From contig JACQEE010000118.1 of NCBI GenBank assembly GCA_016200725.1, forward strand, positions 1-8,545: a stretch of DNA of 8,545 bases, in the 5' to 3' direction. The DNA comes from Chloroflexota bacterium. GTDB taxonomy: Bacteria; Chloroflexota; Dehalococcoidia; SHYB01. A program made the translations under genes and the position numbers. Each line of letters begins with the position of its first letter. Positions within the stretch are counted from its first letter, which is position 1. Below, piece after piece: positions 1 to 5,881 of this stretch. Under the pieces are notes generated by a model. It made no database searches, was not told where the DNA came from, and saw only the letters and a program-made list of their open reading frames with translations.

Positions 1-148
1 CGTCCTTGATCGTAAGCCCAGCCTCGTCGAGCGCCTTGAAGACGCACTCGGCCTGGACCTGGATGGCAGTCTTCCCCGGCGCGCTGCGCAGCGGGTACTC
101 GTAGGCGCCGACGATGGCGGCTTTCTTATACAGACTCGATGGGCTCAA
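1..148 (-). CDS. Thiolase-family protein (acetyl-CoA acetyltransferase / SCP-x-like), N-terminal part
   Basis: This is the first 49 codons of a gene that continues beyond the left edge of the window. The visible protein has a short N-terminus, then KKAAIVGAYEYPLR and a helix with QAECVFKALDEAGLTIKD. This is the usual opening of the thiolase fold in the SCP-x/lipid-transfer-like group. Thiolases cleave beta-ketoacyl-CoA with free CoA, or condense acyl-CoAs. The catalytic Cys and the His/Cys pair lie outside the window, so activity cannot be judged. The start is a TTG codon at 146-148, placed 6 nt after a perfect AGGAGG. An in-frame ATG is not available nearby. The gene follows the CoA-transferase by 18 nt and is very likely the fourth gene of the crotonase/CoA-transferase operon. 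In this subgroup a DUF35 zinc-ribbon/OB partner is often encoded next door; that is a prediction for the sequence to the left. Confidence 0.82.
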   Translation of the reverse strand, partial: MSPSSLYKKAAIVGAYEYPLRSAPGKTAIQVQAECVFKALDEAGLTIKD

Positions 149-154
149 GCGTTG

Positions 155-160
155 CCTCCT
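155..160 (-). promoter_or_regulatory. Shine-Dalgarno site that fixes the thiolase TTG start
   Basis: The minus strand reads AGGAGG, a perfect anti-16S match. A 6-nt spacer separates it from a TTG codon at 146-148. It lies in the 18-nt gap after the stop of the upstream CoA-transferase gene. The strong site and good spacing are the reason for calling a rare TTG start. Confidence 0.75.
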
Positions 161-166
161 TTGTGG

Positions 167-1510
167 CTACGTCACGTGCGGCGCGAAGTCCATCCCGATG
201 TGGCCTTCGGCCTCGAGTTTCCGATACTGCGCGTCCTCTACGCCCAGGAGTTCCTTGTAGACGTACTCGTTGTGCTCGCCCATGCGCACGGGCGGCAGCC
301 GGAACTCCACGGGAGCCTGAGAAAAATACCACATCGGGCCGGGATATAGATGACTGCCTGCTTCGGCGTGGTGCACCATGCGGAAGAAGTTGCGTGACCA
401 CAACTGAGGGTCGGCGCTGAATTCGCCTTCCTGCGTCAGTTCGCCGGCGGCGATGCCTTTCGACTGGAGCAGGTTCATGATCTCGCGTGCGAGGTGGCGC
501 TTCGTCCACTTGGCGATCTCGGCATCGAGTTCGTCCTGATTGCTCCAGCGTCCCAGCGACGAGTCGAACTTGGAGTCCTGCGCCCACGTCGGGTTGCCCA
601 TCGCTTCGCGCAGCGCCACCCACTGCTCGTCATTGGCCACGGCAATGGCGACCCACTTGTCGGCGGGACCGTTGCGCTTGCTGCCGTCGGAGCCGGGCAG
701 CACGTTGGGATCGATGCACGGGTACACGCCGTGCGGCGCCATCGAGGGGTGCCGGTTTCCGAGCGACGCGCGCACGCGGCCGTTCATCGTGTAGTCCATT
801 ACGGCGTCGGGAATCTGGCCAATGAGGTTCTCGGATTGCGACATGTCGACCCACTGGCCCTTGCCCGTGCGGCTGCGATAGTGAATCGCGGCGAGCACGG
901 CGAATGCGATGCCTGCACCCCCGGCTGCGTCGGAGTGATTCGTGAGCGGCGTATCGGCGGGATCGCCGCCTGGATAGGCCATGAGCAACGAGAAGCCGGA
1001 GAGGTTCTCCATTTGCGAACCGAATCCGCGGTGCCCGGCGTAGGGGCCTTGAGCACCCATGCCGCTTGAGGAGACCATAACGATGTCCGGCTTCACCAAG
1101 CGCAGCGATTCGTAGCCGACGCCGAGGCGGTCCATGACGCCGGGCGTGCTGTTCTCCACGACGGCGTCGCTGATGGCGACGAGGCGCTTGAACTCCTCGA
1201 CGCCTTCCGGCTTTGCCAGGTCAATCGTGAAGGACTTTTTGTTGCGCGCGTGCGAGTTGAACATCGCATGGCGGTTCCAGGGACGCGCGCCGGGATCGAT
1301 GTTGGGATATGCGCCGCCCATCGCGCCCATGGTCTCAACGGCGGCCTTGGGCGGGCGGGCCATGAAGCCGCGCGTGTTCCACTGCCAGCGCTGGGTGGAC
1401 TCGATCAGGATGACCTCGGCGCCCATATCGGCGAGCATCATCATCGCGAAGGGGCCGGCCCACGGGTAGGTGTTGGCGAGGATGCGGATGCCGTCGAGGG
1501 GAAGTTTCAT
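167..1510 (-). CDS. CaiB/BaiF class III CoA-transferase, catalytic-Asp subunit
   Basis: The 447-residue protein belongs to the class III (CaiB/BaiF, formyl-CoA transferase) family, which moves CoA between carboxylic acids through aspartyl-CoA thioester intermediates. The N-terminus (LPLDGIRILANTYPWAGP, then LADMGAEVILIE) is the CoA-binding Rossmann start. TGKGQWVDMSQSE at about 215-227 and GEHNEYVYKELLGV at 411-424 are family landmarks. Counting 25 residues back from the conserved Gln of GKGQ gives Asp194 (NHSDAAGG), which aligns with the nucleophilic Asp169 of formyl-CoA transferase. Residues about 45-85 form an insertion relative to its neighbour subunit. The ATG at 1508-1510 overlaps the preceding stop as TGATG, so translation is probably coupled. 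A GTG at 1511-1513 is an alternative start adding one residue. Together with the next gene it probably forms a heteromer like benzylsuccinate CoA-transferase. The substrate is unknown. Confidence 0.9.
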   Translation of the reverse strand: MKLPLDGIRILANTYPWAGPFAMMMLADMGAEVILIESTQRWQWNTRGFMARPPKAAVETMGAMGGAYPNIDPGARPWNRHAMFNSHARNKKSFTIDLAKPEGVEEFKRLVAISDAVVENSTPGVMDRLGVGYESLRLVKPDIVMVSSSGMGAQGPYAGHRGFGSQMENLSGFSLLMAYPGGDPADTPLTNHSDAAGGAGIAFAVLAAIHYRSRTGKGQWVDMSQSENLIGQIPDAVMDYTMNGRVRASLGNRHPSMAPHGVYPCIDPNVLPGSDGSKRNGPADKWVAIAVANDEQWVALREAMGNPTWAQDSKFDSSLGRWSNQDELDAEIAKWTKRHLAREIMNLLQSKGIAAGELTQEGEFSADPQLWSRNFFRMVHHAEAGSHLYPGPMWYFSQAPVEFRLPPVRMGEHNEYVYKELLGVEDAQYRKLEAEGHIGMDFAPHVT

Positions 1511-2718
1511 CACACCACCCCCATCCGCCGCATCTGCGCTACCTCGGTCTGCGAGAAGCCCAATCGCCCGCAGTAGACCTCTTCATTGTGCTCGCCGAGG
1601 AGCGGCGCTGTCACGCGCACTGTGGCCGGCGACTCGGGCATCTTCACGATGGGGCCGACGTGAGCGACGCTGCCTGCGCGCGGATGTGTCGCTTCCGCAA
1701 AGAACTCGCGCTCTTGGAAGTGCCTGTCGTTGGCGAGGTCTTCGATGGTGAAGAGCGCGCCGGAGAGGATGCCGGACTTGCGCGCGATTTCGAGGAACTC
1801 CGCCTTGGTCTTCTCGATGATCCAGGGTAGGAAGATGGTCTCGAACTCCTCGCGCCGTTCCTGGTTCAACTGCGCCTCTCGGGTACACCAGTGTGGATCG
1901 GTGGCGAGTTCGGGCATGCCCATCATCTTCGCGGAGAGGGGGAAGAATTGCAGGCCGCCCCAGACGTTGACGTAGCCGTCCTTACAGGGATAGATGCCTT
2001 GTGGAAAGCCGGAGCCTCTCGTTGCAGAGCGCGGGAAAGGAAAGCCCTGGTACTGGTAGGCAAGCAGCAGCGTGAGACGGCGGTCGACGCTGCCCGCGTG
2101 GGCATCGAAGACTGACGTATCGATGTACTGGCCGATGCCCTGGTAGGCGCTGCTGAAATAGCCGGTCAGTGCCGCGACGGCCGCTACATACCCAGCATGG
2201 ATTTGCGCCGAAACGCCGGGCATCCGCAGTGGATACATGCCGTACTGCGAGTTGGTCGCCATCGGGCCGCCGATGCCGTAAAGCACCATGTCGGTGCCCT
2301 TATAGTCGCGGTATGGCCCCGACTGGCCGTAACTGGAGACGGACTGGTAGACGAGCGACGGGTTGATTTGCTTGAGCGATTCGTACCCGAGGCCGAGGCA
2401 CTCCATCGTGCCGGGCTTGAAAGCCTCGATAACCAGATCGGCATCGCGGGCCAGTTCCTTGACGATGCGCTGTCCGGCGACACTCCTCAGGTTGAGCGTG
2501 ATGCTCTTCTTGTTCGTGTTCAGGTGCAGGAAGAGGCCGCTGCCCTCAGCATGAGGCTCGTCATGCCAGAAAGGGCCGATGCGCCGGCAGGGGTCGCCAT
2601 CTGGCCGCTCGACCTTGAGCACGTCGGCGCCGAAGTCGGCAAGCAGTTTGGTGCAAGCCGGCCCGGCGATGTAGTGCGTCAGGTCAAGGACCCGGACGCC
2701 GGATAACGCCAACTCCAT
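1510..2718 (-). CDS. CaiB/BaiF class III CoA-transferase, subunit lacking the catalytic Asp
   Basis: The 402-residue protein is clearly CaiB/BaiF. It has LSGVRVLDLTHYIAGP and LLADFGADVLKVERPDGD at the N-terminus, NTNKKSITLNL at 67-77, GIGQYIDTSVFDA at 194-206 and LLGEHNEEVYCGRLG near the C-terminus. The length is normal for the family. At the position of the catalytic Asp it has Gln172 (GVSAQIHAG, codon CAA at 2203-2205), exactly 25 residues before the conserved Gln of GIGQ. It therefore should not form the aspartyl-CoA intermediate by itself. The gene starts 6 nt after the crotonase stop, and its own stop overlaps the start of the Asp-bearing paralogue by one base. This arrangement points to a non-catalytic or structural partner in a two-subunit enzyme. 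Alternatively it could be a CoA-binding protein of altered function. Family assignment is firm; the role is inference. Confidence 0.9.
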   Translation of the reverse strand: MELALSGVRVLDLTHYIAGPACTKLLADFGADVLKVERPDGDPCRRIGPFWHDEPHAEGSGLFLHLNTNKKSITLNLRSVAGQRIVKELARDADLVIEAFKPGTMECLGLGYESLKQINPSLVYQSVSSYGQSGPYRDYKGTDMVLYGIGGPMATNSQYGMYPLRMPGVSAQIHAGYVAAVAALTGYFSSAYQGIGQYIDTSVFDAHAGSVDRRLTLLLAYQYQGFPFPRSATRGSGFPQGIYPCKDGYVNVWGGLQFFPLSAKMMGMPELATDPHWCTREAQLNQERREEFETIFLPWIIEKTKAEFLEIARKSGILSGALFTIEDLANDRHFQEREFFAEATHPRAGSVAHVGPIVKMPESPATVRVTAPLLGEHNEEVYCGRLGFSQTEVAQMRRMGVV

Positions 2719-2724
2719 CGGGGC

Positions 2725-3519
2725 CTACTTCATCGGAGGCAGAGGCGACCACTTGGGCTCGCGCTTCTGCATAAAGGCGGTAGCGCCTTCCTTCGGGTCG
2801 GGGCCTTTGCCGTGTTCGCCGAGGACCTTCCAGCCGAACTCGAGGGCATCGTCGAGGCCGTAGTTGAGGCTGCCCCAGATGGCGCGCTTGGAGGAGACCA
2901 TCGCCGCCGGGGAGTTCTTCATCAGCGTCTTGGCGATCTCTCGTGCTCGCGACATCAACTTGTCTTTCGGCACAACCTCGCTGACGAGGCCGAGTTCGTA
3001 GGCCCGCTTCGCGCTCATGCGCTCGAGGCCACCCATCAGCGACATGCGTATCACGGCCTCGAAAGCGATGCGGCGGATGAGGCCGATGGGCTCATGGACG
3101 GAGGCGAGGCCGACCTTCACGTGCGTGTCGAAGAACTGGGCGTGCTCGGCGGCGATGATGATGTCGCTATCAGAAATGAAGTGGAGGCCGCCGCCGACGG
3201 CCATGCCGTTGACCGCGGTGATCACCGGTTTCCAGCACTTGTTCTGGATCGCGGTGAAGTGCAGCGTGATGTGTTCGTCGCCGCGGCGCTGGGTGTTGCC
3301 CGATGCTGGGAGGCTCACATCGATGCCGGTGCAGAGGGCGCGCTCGCCGACGCCTGTGAGGATGGCGACGACGACGGTGGGGTCGGCCTTGATGTCCGTC
3401 CAGATCTCGTGCAGTTCGTCGTTCATCGTCCAGTTGAGGGCGTTAAGTTTCTCCGGACGATTGAGCGTGATGGTGGCGATGCCTTCGGACTTCTCGTAGA
3501 TGACAGTCTGATAGGCCAT
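2725..3519 (-). CDS. Crotonase-fold protein (enoyl-CoA hydratase/isomerase family) with non-canonical active site
   Basis: The 264-residue protein has the normal length and landmarks of the crotonase family. ITLNRPEKLNALN is at 17-29, the first oxyanion-hole segment LCTGID is at 62-67, and AVNGMAVGGG is at 102-111, with G110 as the second oxyanion-hole residue. SAKRAYELGLVSEVVP is at 169-184 and NSPAAMVSSKRAI at 202-214. These proteins act on acyl-CoA thioesters, as hydratases, isomerases, hydrolases or C-C lyases. Aligned with rat mitochondrial enoyl-CoA hydratase, Glu144 corresponds to His113 (GGGLHF) and Glu164 to His133 (FFDTHVKVG), so simple enoyl hydration by the textbook mechanism is doubtful. 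E143 in VHEPIGL sits in the loop where hydratases have PGAGG. The start at 3519 is chosen for AAGGAGG 7 nt upstream and for homology starting at MAYQTVIYEK; a longer frame upstream has no family similarity. It is the first gene before the CoA-transferase pair. Confidence 0.88.
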   Translation of the reverse strand: MAYQTVIYEKSEGIATITLNRPEKLNALNWTMNDELHEIWTDIKADPTVVVAILTGVGERALCTGIDVSLPASGNTQRRGDEHITLHFTAIQNKCWKPVITAVNGMAVGGGLHFISDSDIIIAAEHAQFFDTHVKVGLASVHEPIGLIRRIAFEAVIRMSLMGGLERMSAKRAYELGLVSEVVPKDKLMSRAREIAKTLMKNSPAAMVSSKRAIWGSLNYGLDDALEFGWKVLGEHGKGPDPKEGATAFMQKREPKWSPLPPMK

Positions 3520-3526
3520 GGAGCAG

Positions 3527-3533
3527 CCTCCTT
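3527..3533 (-). promoter_or_regulatory. Shine-Dalgarno site for the crotonase
   Basis: The minus strand reads AAGGAGG with a 7-nt spacer to the ATG at 3517-3519. It settles the start of the crotonase against a longer in-frame extension that reaches back into the amidohydrolase gene. Confidence 0.75.
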
Positions 3534-3555
3534 CGAAGGCGTAGCGGGCGGCGAC

Positions 3556-3584
3556 AGGATAGCCGCAAAGCGGATGGCTGTGAA
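3556..3584 (-). promoter_or_regulatory. Candidate sigma70-type promoter for crotonase / CoA-transferase / thiolase genes
   Basis: In the 97-bp gap after amidohydrolase A, the minus strand shows a -35 of TTCACA (3579-3584), a 17-bp spacer and a -10 of TATCCT (3556-3561). The predicted start is near 3549, giving a leader of about 30 nt with the crotonase SD inside it. A small perfect inverted repeat, CCGC-AAA-GCGG (3563-3573), lies within the spacer. There is no terminator in the gap, so readthrough from the upstream genes is also possible. Consensus match is the only evidence. Confidence 0.45.
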
Positions 3585-3616
3585 GTGGTGTGACTGTAGC
3601 CCAGGTACGCGAGAGT

Positions 3617-4795
3617 CTAGGAGAGGCCGTAGAGCGCCCTGGCGTTGTCTCCGCCGATGAGCGACCTTGCGGTGGCGGGTAGGCGATCAAGGACCTCGCG
3701 CACTTCGTCGCCACAGCCGGGGTACTTGGCATCCGGGTGCGGATAGTCGCTGGCCCACACAACGCGGTCGGCGCCGAGCAACTCGGCGGTGATCGGCAGC
3801 ATCTTCTCGTCGGGATCGAACGAGATCCACACCTGCCGCTTGAAGTAATCGGACGGCTTCATCGAGAGGTGTGTCAGTTCGTAGGGGAACACCTTGTAAT
3901 GGTGGTCCATCCGCTCGAGCACAGGCTGGGCCCACCCGCCGCCGGACTCGAGCACTACTACCTTCAGGCGGGGATAGCGTTCGAGTACCCCGCCGAGGAT
4001 CAGCCAACCTAAGGAGACGATCATATCCATCGGATTACCGAGACCCTGCGAGAACGAGATGCCCTGGCCGGGCCGCCGCTGCGATGGCCGCTCGCCAAAG
4101 ATCTGGAAGAAGCGGCTGGCGCTGGGCAATTCCTCGCCGACGCCGGGATGCAAGGCAAGCGGCACACCTAGCTCCTGGAGCGTGGCCCAGAACGGGTCGT
4201 AGACCACATCGTTCAGCGGCCGGTTGCCGACGTGCGGGGCAGGGCGGGTGAAAGCGGCGCGAAGGCCCAAGCGCTCGACGGCGCGGCGAATCTCGGTGCA
4301 TGCGGCCTCGACGTCATGCAGCGGCGCCTGGGCGGCGGCATGGAGCCGACTCGGGTGAGCGCGGCAATAGTCAGCGATCCAGTCGTTGTAAGCGTGCGCG
4401 GCTGCTGTTACCAGGTTCGTGTCGCGCATACGACCGTGGTTGGTGAAGAGCCCCGTCGTCGGATAGAGGACTGCGCGGGCCATGCCCTCGGCATCGAGCA
4501 CCTTGATGCGCTCGTCGGGGTAGAAGCCGCCGGCAGGGTTTTGCAGATAGCGACGCCCCTTCTTCCGCAGCGACTCCAGATCCTCGCCTGCCGCGCCGCC
4601 GATGGCGGCAGGTTCTTCAAGCGTCGCCTCGAACAGCGGATGGTCTTCGACGAACCAGATGTCCTTGCCGTTGATGAGGCGGATGCGCGGCGCCTGGTCG
4701 CGGTACTTCGGCTCGATGCGCGCCGTCCAGGCGTCAGGAGTCTCCAGCACGTGGCCATCGGCGTCGATCAGTTCGATGTGCTTGTCTGTGGGCAT
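3617..4795 (-). CDS. Amidohydrolase A: ACMSD-type metal-dependent hydrolase/decarboxylase (amidohydrolase family 2)
   Basis: The 392-residue TIM-barrel protein fits amidohydrolase family 2 (PF04909-like). That family includes aminocarboxymuconate-semialdehyde decarboxylase (ACMSD), other aromatic-acid decarboxylases and hydrolases. Visible landmarks are IDADGHVLE (D11, D13, H15) at the first strand, LALHPG (H216), VVVLESGGGW (E283) followed by ERMDHHY, and ASDYPHPD (D350, H353) near the end. These match the order of metal ligands and catalytic Asp in ACMSD, except that the usual HxH pair is DxH here. The start is ATG at 4795, 6 nt after the stop of the LLM oxidoreductase, with a modest AGGTAG ahead of it, so the two genes are surely cotranscribed. 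The partner oxidoreductase suggests that it acts on an oxidised intermediate. Whether it decarboxylates or hydrolyses cannot be told. Confidence 0.87.
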   Translation of the reverse strand: MPTDKHIELIDADGHVLETPDAWTARIEPKYRDQAPRIRLINGKDIWFVEDHPLFEATLEEPAAIGGAAGEDLESLRKKGRRYLQNPAGGFYPDERIKVLDAEGMARAVLYPTTGLFTNHGRMRDTNLVTAAAHAYNDWIADYCRAHPSRLHAAAQAPLHDVEAACTEIRRAVERLGLRAAFTRPAPHVGNRPLNDVVYDPFWATLQELGVPLALHPGVGEELPSASRFFQIFGERPSQRRPGQGISFSQGLGNPMDMIVSLGWLILGGVLERYPRLKVVVLESGGGWAQPVLERMDHHYKVFPYELTHLSMKPSDYFKRQVWISFDPDEKMLPITAELLGADRVVWASDYPHPDAKYPGCGDEVREVLDRLPATARSLIGGDNARALYGLS

Positions 4796-4801
4796 GGTGT
4801 T

Positions 4802-5761
4802 CTACCTGAACGCTGGGATGACTTCTTCGGCGAACCGCTGGATGCCATCGTGATCATAGGGCGTTGTGACCACCGAGGAAAAGCAGGTGAAACCGAGGTC
4901 GATGAGGCGACCGATGAGGTCTTTCATGTCCTCCGGCGTACCCAGCATGTAGTCGTCGGCTGAGGCGGTCGCCGAGCGGCCAGTGCGCCCGCGAAAGGCC
5001 TCTATTGCCCGCTCGGCCTCACTCCTGGTCTTGGTCATAATAAGCCGCAGGTGCATGACCGATTTCTCGATGGCGTCCGGGTCGCGCTTGAACGTATCGC
5101 AGTGGCGGTAGAGCGCATCGAGTTTGTGGCGTAGCGCGGTAGGCGAGCCCGTCGTGTTCCAGCCATCGGCGAGTTGCGCCACGACCTTGAGCGTGAGTTG
5201 CTCGCCCCAGCCGCCAACCCAGATCGGAGGATGTGGCTGCTGCACCGGCTTCGGGCTGAATGGCGCATCGGCGATCTGGTAGTACTTTCCCTCGAATGTG
5301 GTGCGTGGCTGCGTCCAGAGCGCCTTCAGGATTTGGACGGTCTCGCGCAGGCGGTAGATGCGCTCAGCATTCGGAAAGAACGGGATGCCGTAGGCCGTGT
5401 GCTCGCGGACGTTCCATGCGGCGCCGATGCCCATGATGAGCCGCCCGCCGCTGATGTGATCGACGGTGGTCGCCATCTTCGCGAGGATAGCGGGCTGCCG
5501 ATACGTGACGCCAGTGATCATCACGCCAAGGCGAAGACGTCGTGTGAGCGCAGCCATGCCGGTAAGGACGGACCAACCGTCCATGCAGGCGTAGTCGGGG
5601 TGCTCCTGGTAGAGCACGGGAATCATGTGGTCAGAGGTGAAGCAGGCGTCGTAGCCGACCTTCTCGGCCAGTTGCCAGACCTTGACCATCTCAGCCCATG
5701 AGGCGTTCTCAGGCTGGACGGTGAGGCCGAAGCGGATAGGGAAGCGCTTGTTGCGCGGCAT
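4802..5761 (-). CDS. LLM-class oxidoreductase, probably F420-dependent
   Basis: The 319-residue protein is a luciferase-like (bacterial luciferase superfamily) TIM barrel of normal length. Landmarks are KVGYDACFTSDHMIPVL at 34-50, LRLGVMITGVTYRQPAILAKM at 76-96, TVDHISGGRLIMGIGAAWN at 99-117, the E-H-x-A-Y-G-I-P-F stretch at 120-128, and PKPVQQPHPPIWVGGWGEQLTLKVVAQLADGWN at 170-202. This pattern is closest to subfamilies annotated as F420-dependent oxidoreductases. An FMN-dependent monooxygenase is the alternative. Such enzymes oxidise alcohols, transfer hydride from F420H2, or insert oxygen. The start at 5761 is supported by TGGAG 5 nt upstream and by homology beginning almost at once. It is the first gene of the leftward unit, directly after a good promoter, and is followed 6 nt later by amidohydrolase A. 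Substrate unknown. Confidence 0.88.
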   Translation of the reverse strand: MPRNKRFPIRFGLTVQPENASWAEMVKVWQLAEKVGYDACFTSDHMIPVLYQEHPDYACMDGWSVLTGMAALTRRLRLGVMITGVTYRQPAILAKMATTVDHISGGRLIMGIGAAWNVREHTAYGIPFFPNAERIYRLRETVQILKALWTQPRTTFEGKYYQIADAPFSPKPVQQPHPPIWVGGWGEQLTLKVVAQLADGWNTTGSPTALRHKLDALYRHCDTFKRDPDAIEKSVMHLRLIMTKTRSEAERAIEAFRGRTGRSATASADDYMLGTPEDMKDLIGRLIDLGFTCFSSVVTTPYDHDGIQRFAEEVIPAFR

Positions 5762-5785
5762 GGCGGCTCCAGGAAATGCAGGGGG

Positions 5786-5814
5786 ATGGTAAGGCGGCCT
5801 CGTCGCGTGGTCAA
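5786..5814 (-). promoter_or_regulatory. Candidate promoter for LLM oxidoreductase / amidohydrolase A
   Basis: The minus strand has TTGACC (5809-5814; one mismatch to the -35 consensus), a 17-bp spacer and TACCAT (5786-5791; two mismatches to the -10 consensus). Transcription would start near 5779, leaving a leader of about 18 nt that contains the TGGAG ribosome site. A weak inverted repeat, GTCG-N9-CGAC (5802-5818), spans the -35 and could be an operator. No experimental evidence. Confidence 0.55.
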
Positions 5815-5820
5815 CGACTT

Positions 5821-5849
5821 TTGCCCATGCTTCACCGCGCTGCTACACT
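5821..5849 (+). promoter_or_regulatory. Candidate promoter for amidohydrolases B and C
   Basis: The plus strand has TTGCCC (5821-5826), a 17-bp spacer and TACACT (5844-5849), each hexamer with two mismatches to consensus. Transcription would start near 5856, about 26 nt before the ATG of amidohydrolase B. The two divergent -35 boxes are only 6 bp apart. Confidence 0.5.
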
Positions 5850-5860
5850 GGCGCGGCCAG
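5848..5860. repeat. Short perfect inverted repeat over the rightward start site
   Basis: CTGGC-GCG-GCCAG is a perfect 5-bp inverted repeat with a 3-bp centre. It begins at the end of the -10 box and covers the predicted start of the rightward transcript. That position would suit a repressor site, but a 5-bp arm in GC-rich DNA can occur by chance. Function is speculative. Confidence 0.25.
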
Positions 5861-5881
5861 CCTGTCTCCGAGGTCACGGTT

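Noticed and set aside
2812..3660. 282-codon open frame on the plus strand over the crotonase
   Set aside because: It is antisense to the crotonase, with low-complexity Asp/Gly/Ala composition typical of a shadow frame, and no family match.
3520..3762. N-terminal extension of the crotonase
   Set aside because: The extra residues overlap the end of amidohydrolase A in another frame and have no crotonase similarity, and the strong SD supports the start at 3519.
4232..4963. 243-codon open frame on the plus strand over amidohydrolase A and the LLM gene end
   Set aside because: It crosses two real minus-strand genes and has no domain I recognise; explained by codon bias of the true genes.
5786..5881. 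N-terminal extension of amidohydrolase B
   Set aside because: It would run through both divergent promoters, and the family motif begins right after the internal ATG at 5882, which has its own GAGGT site.
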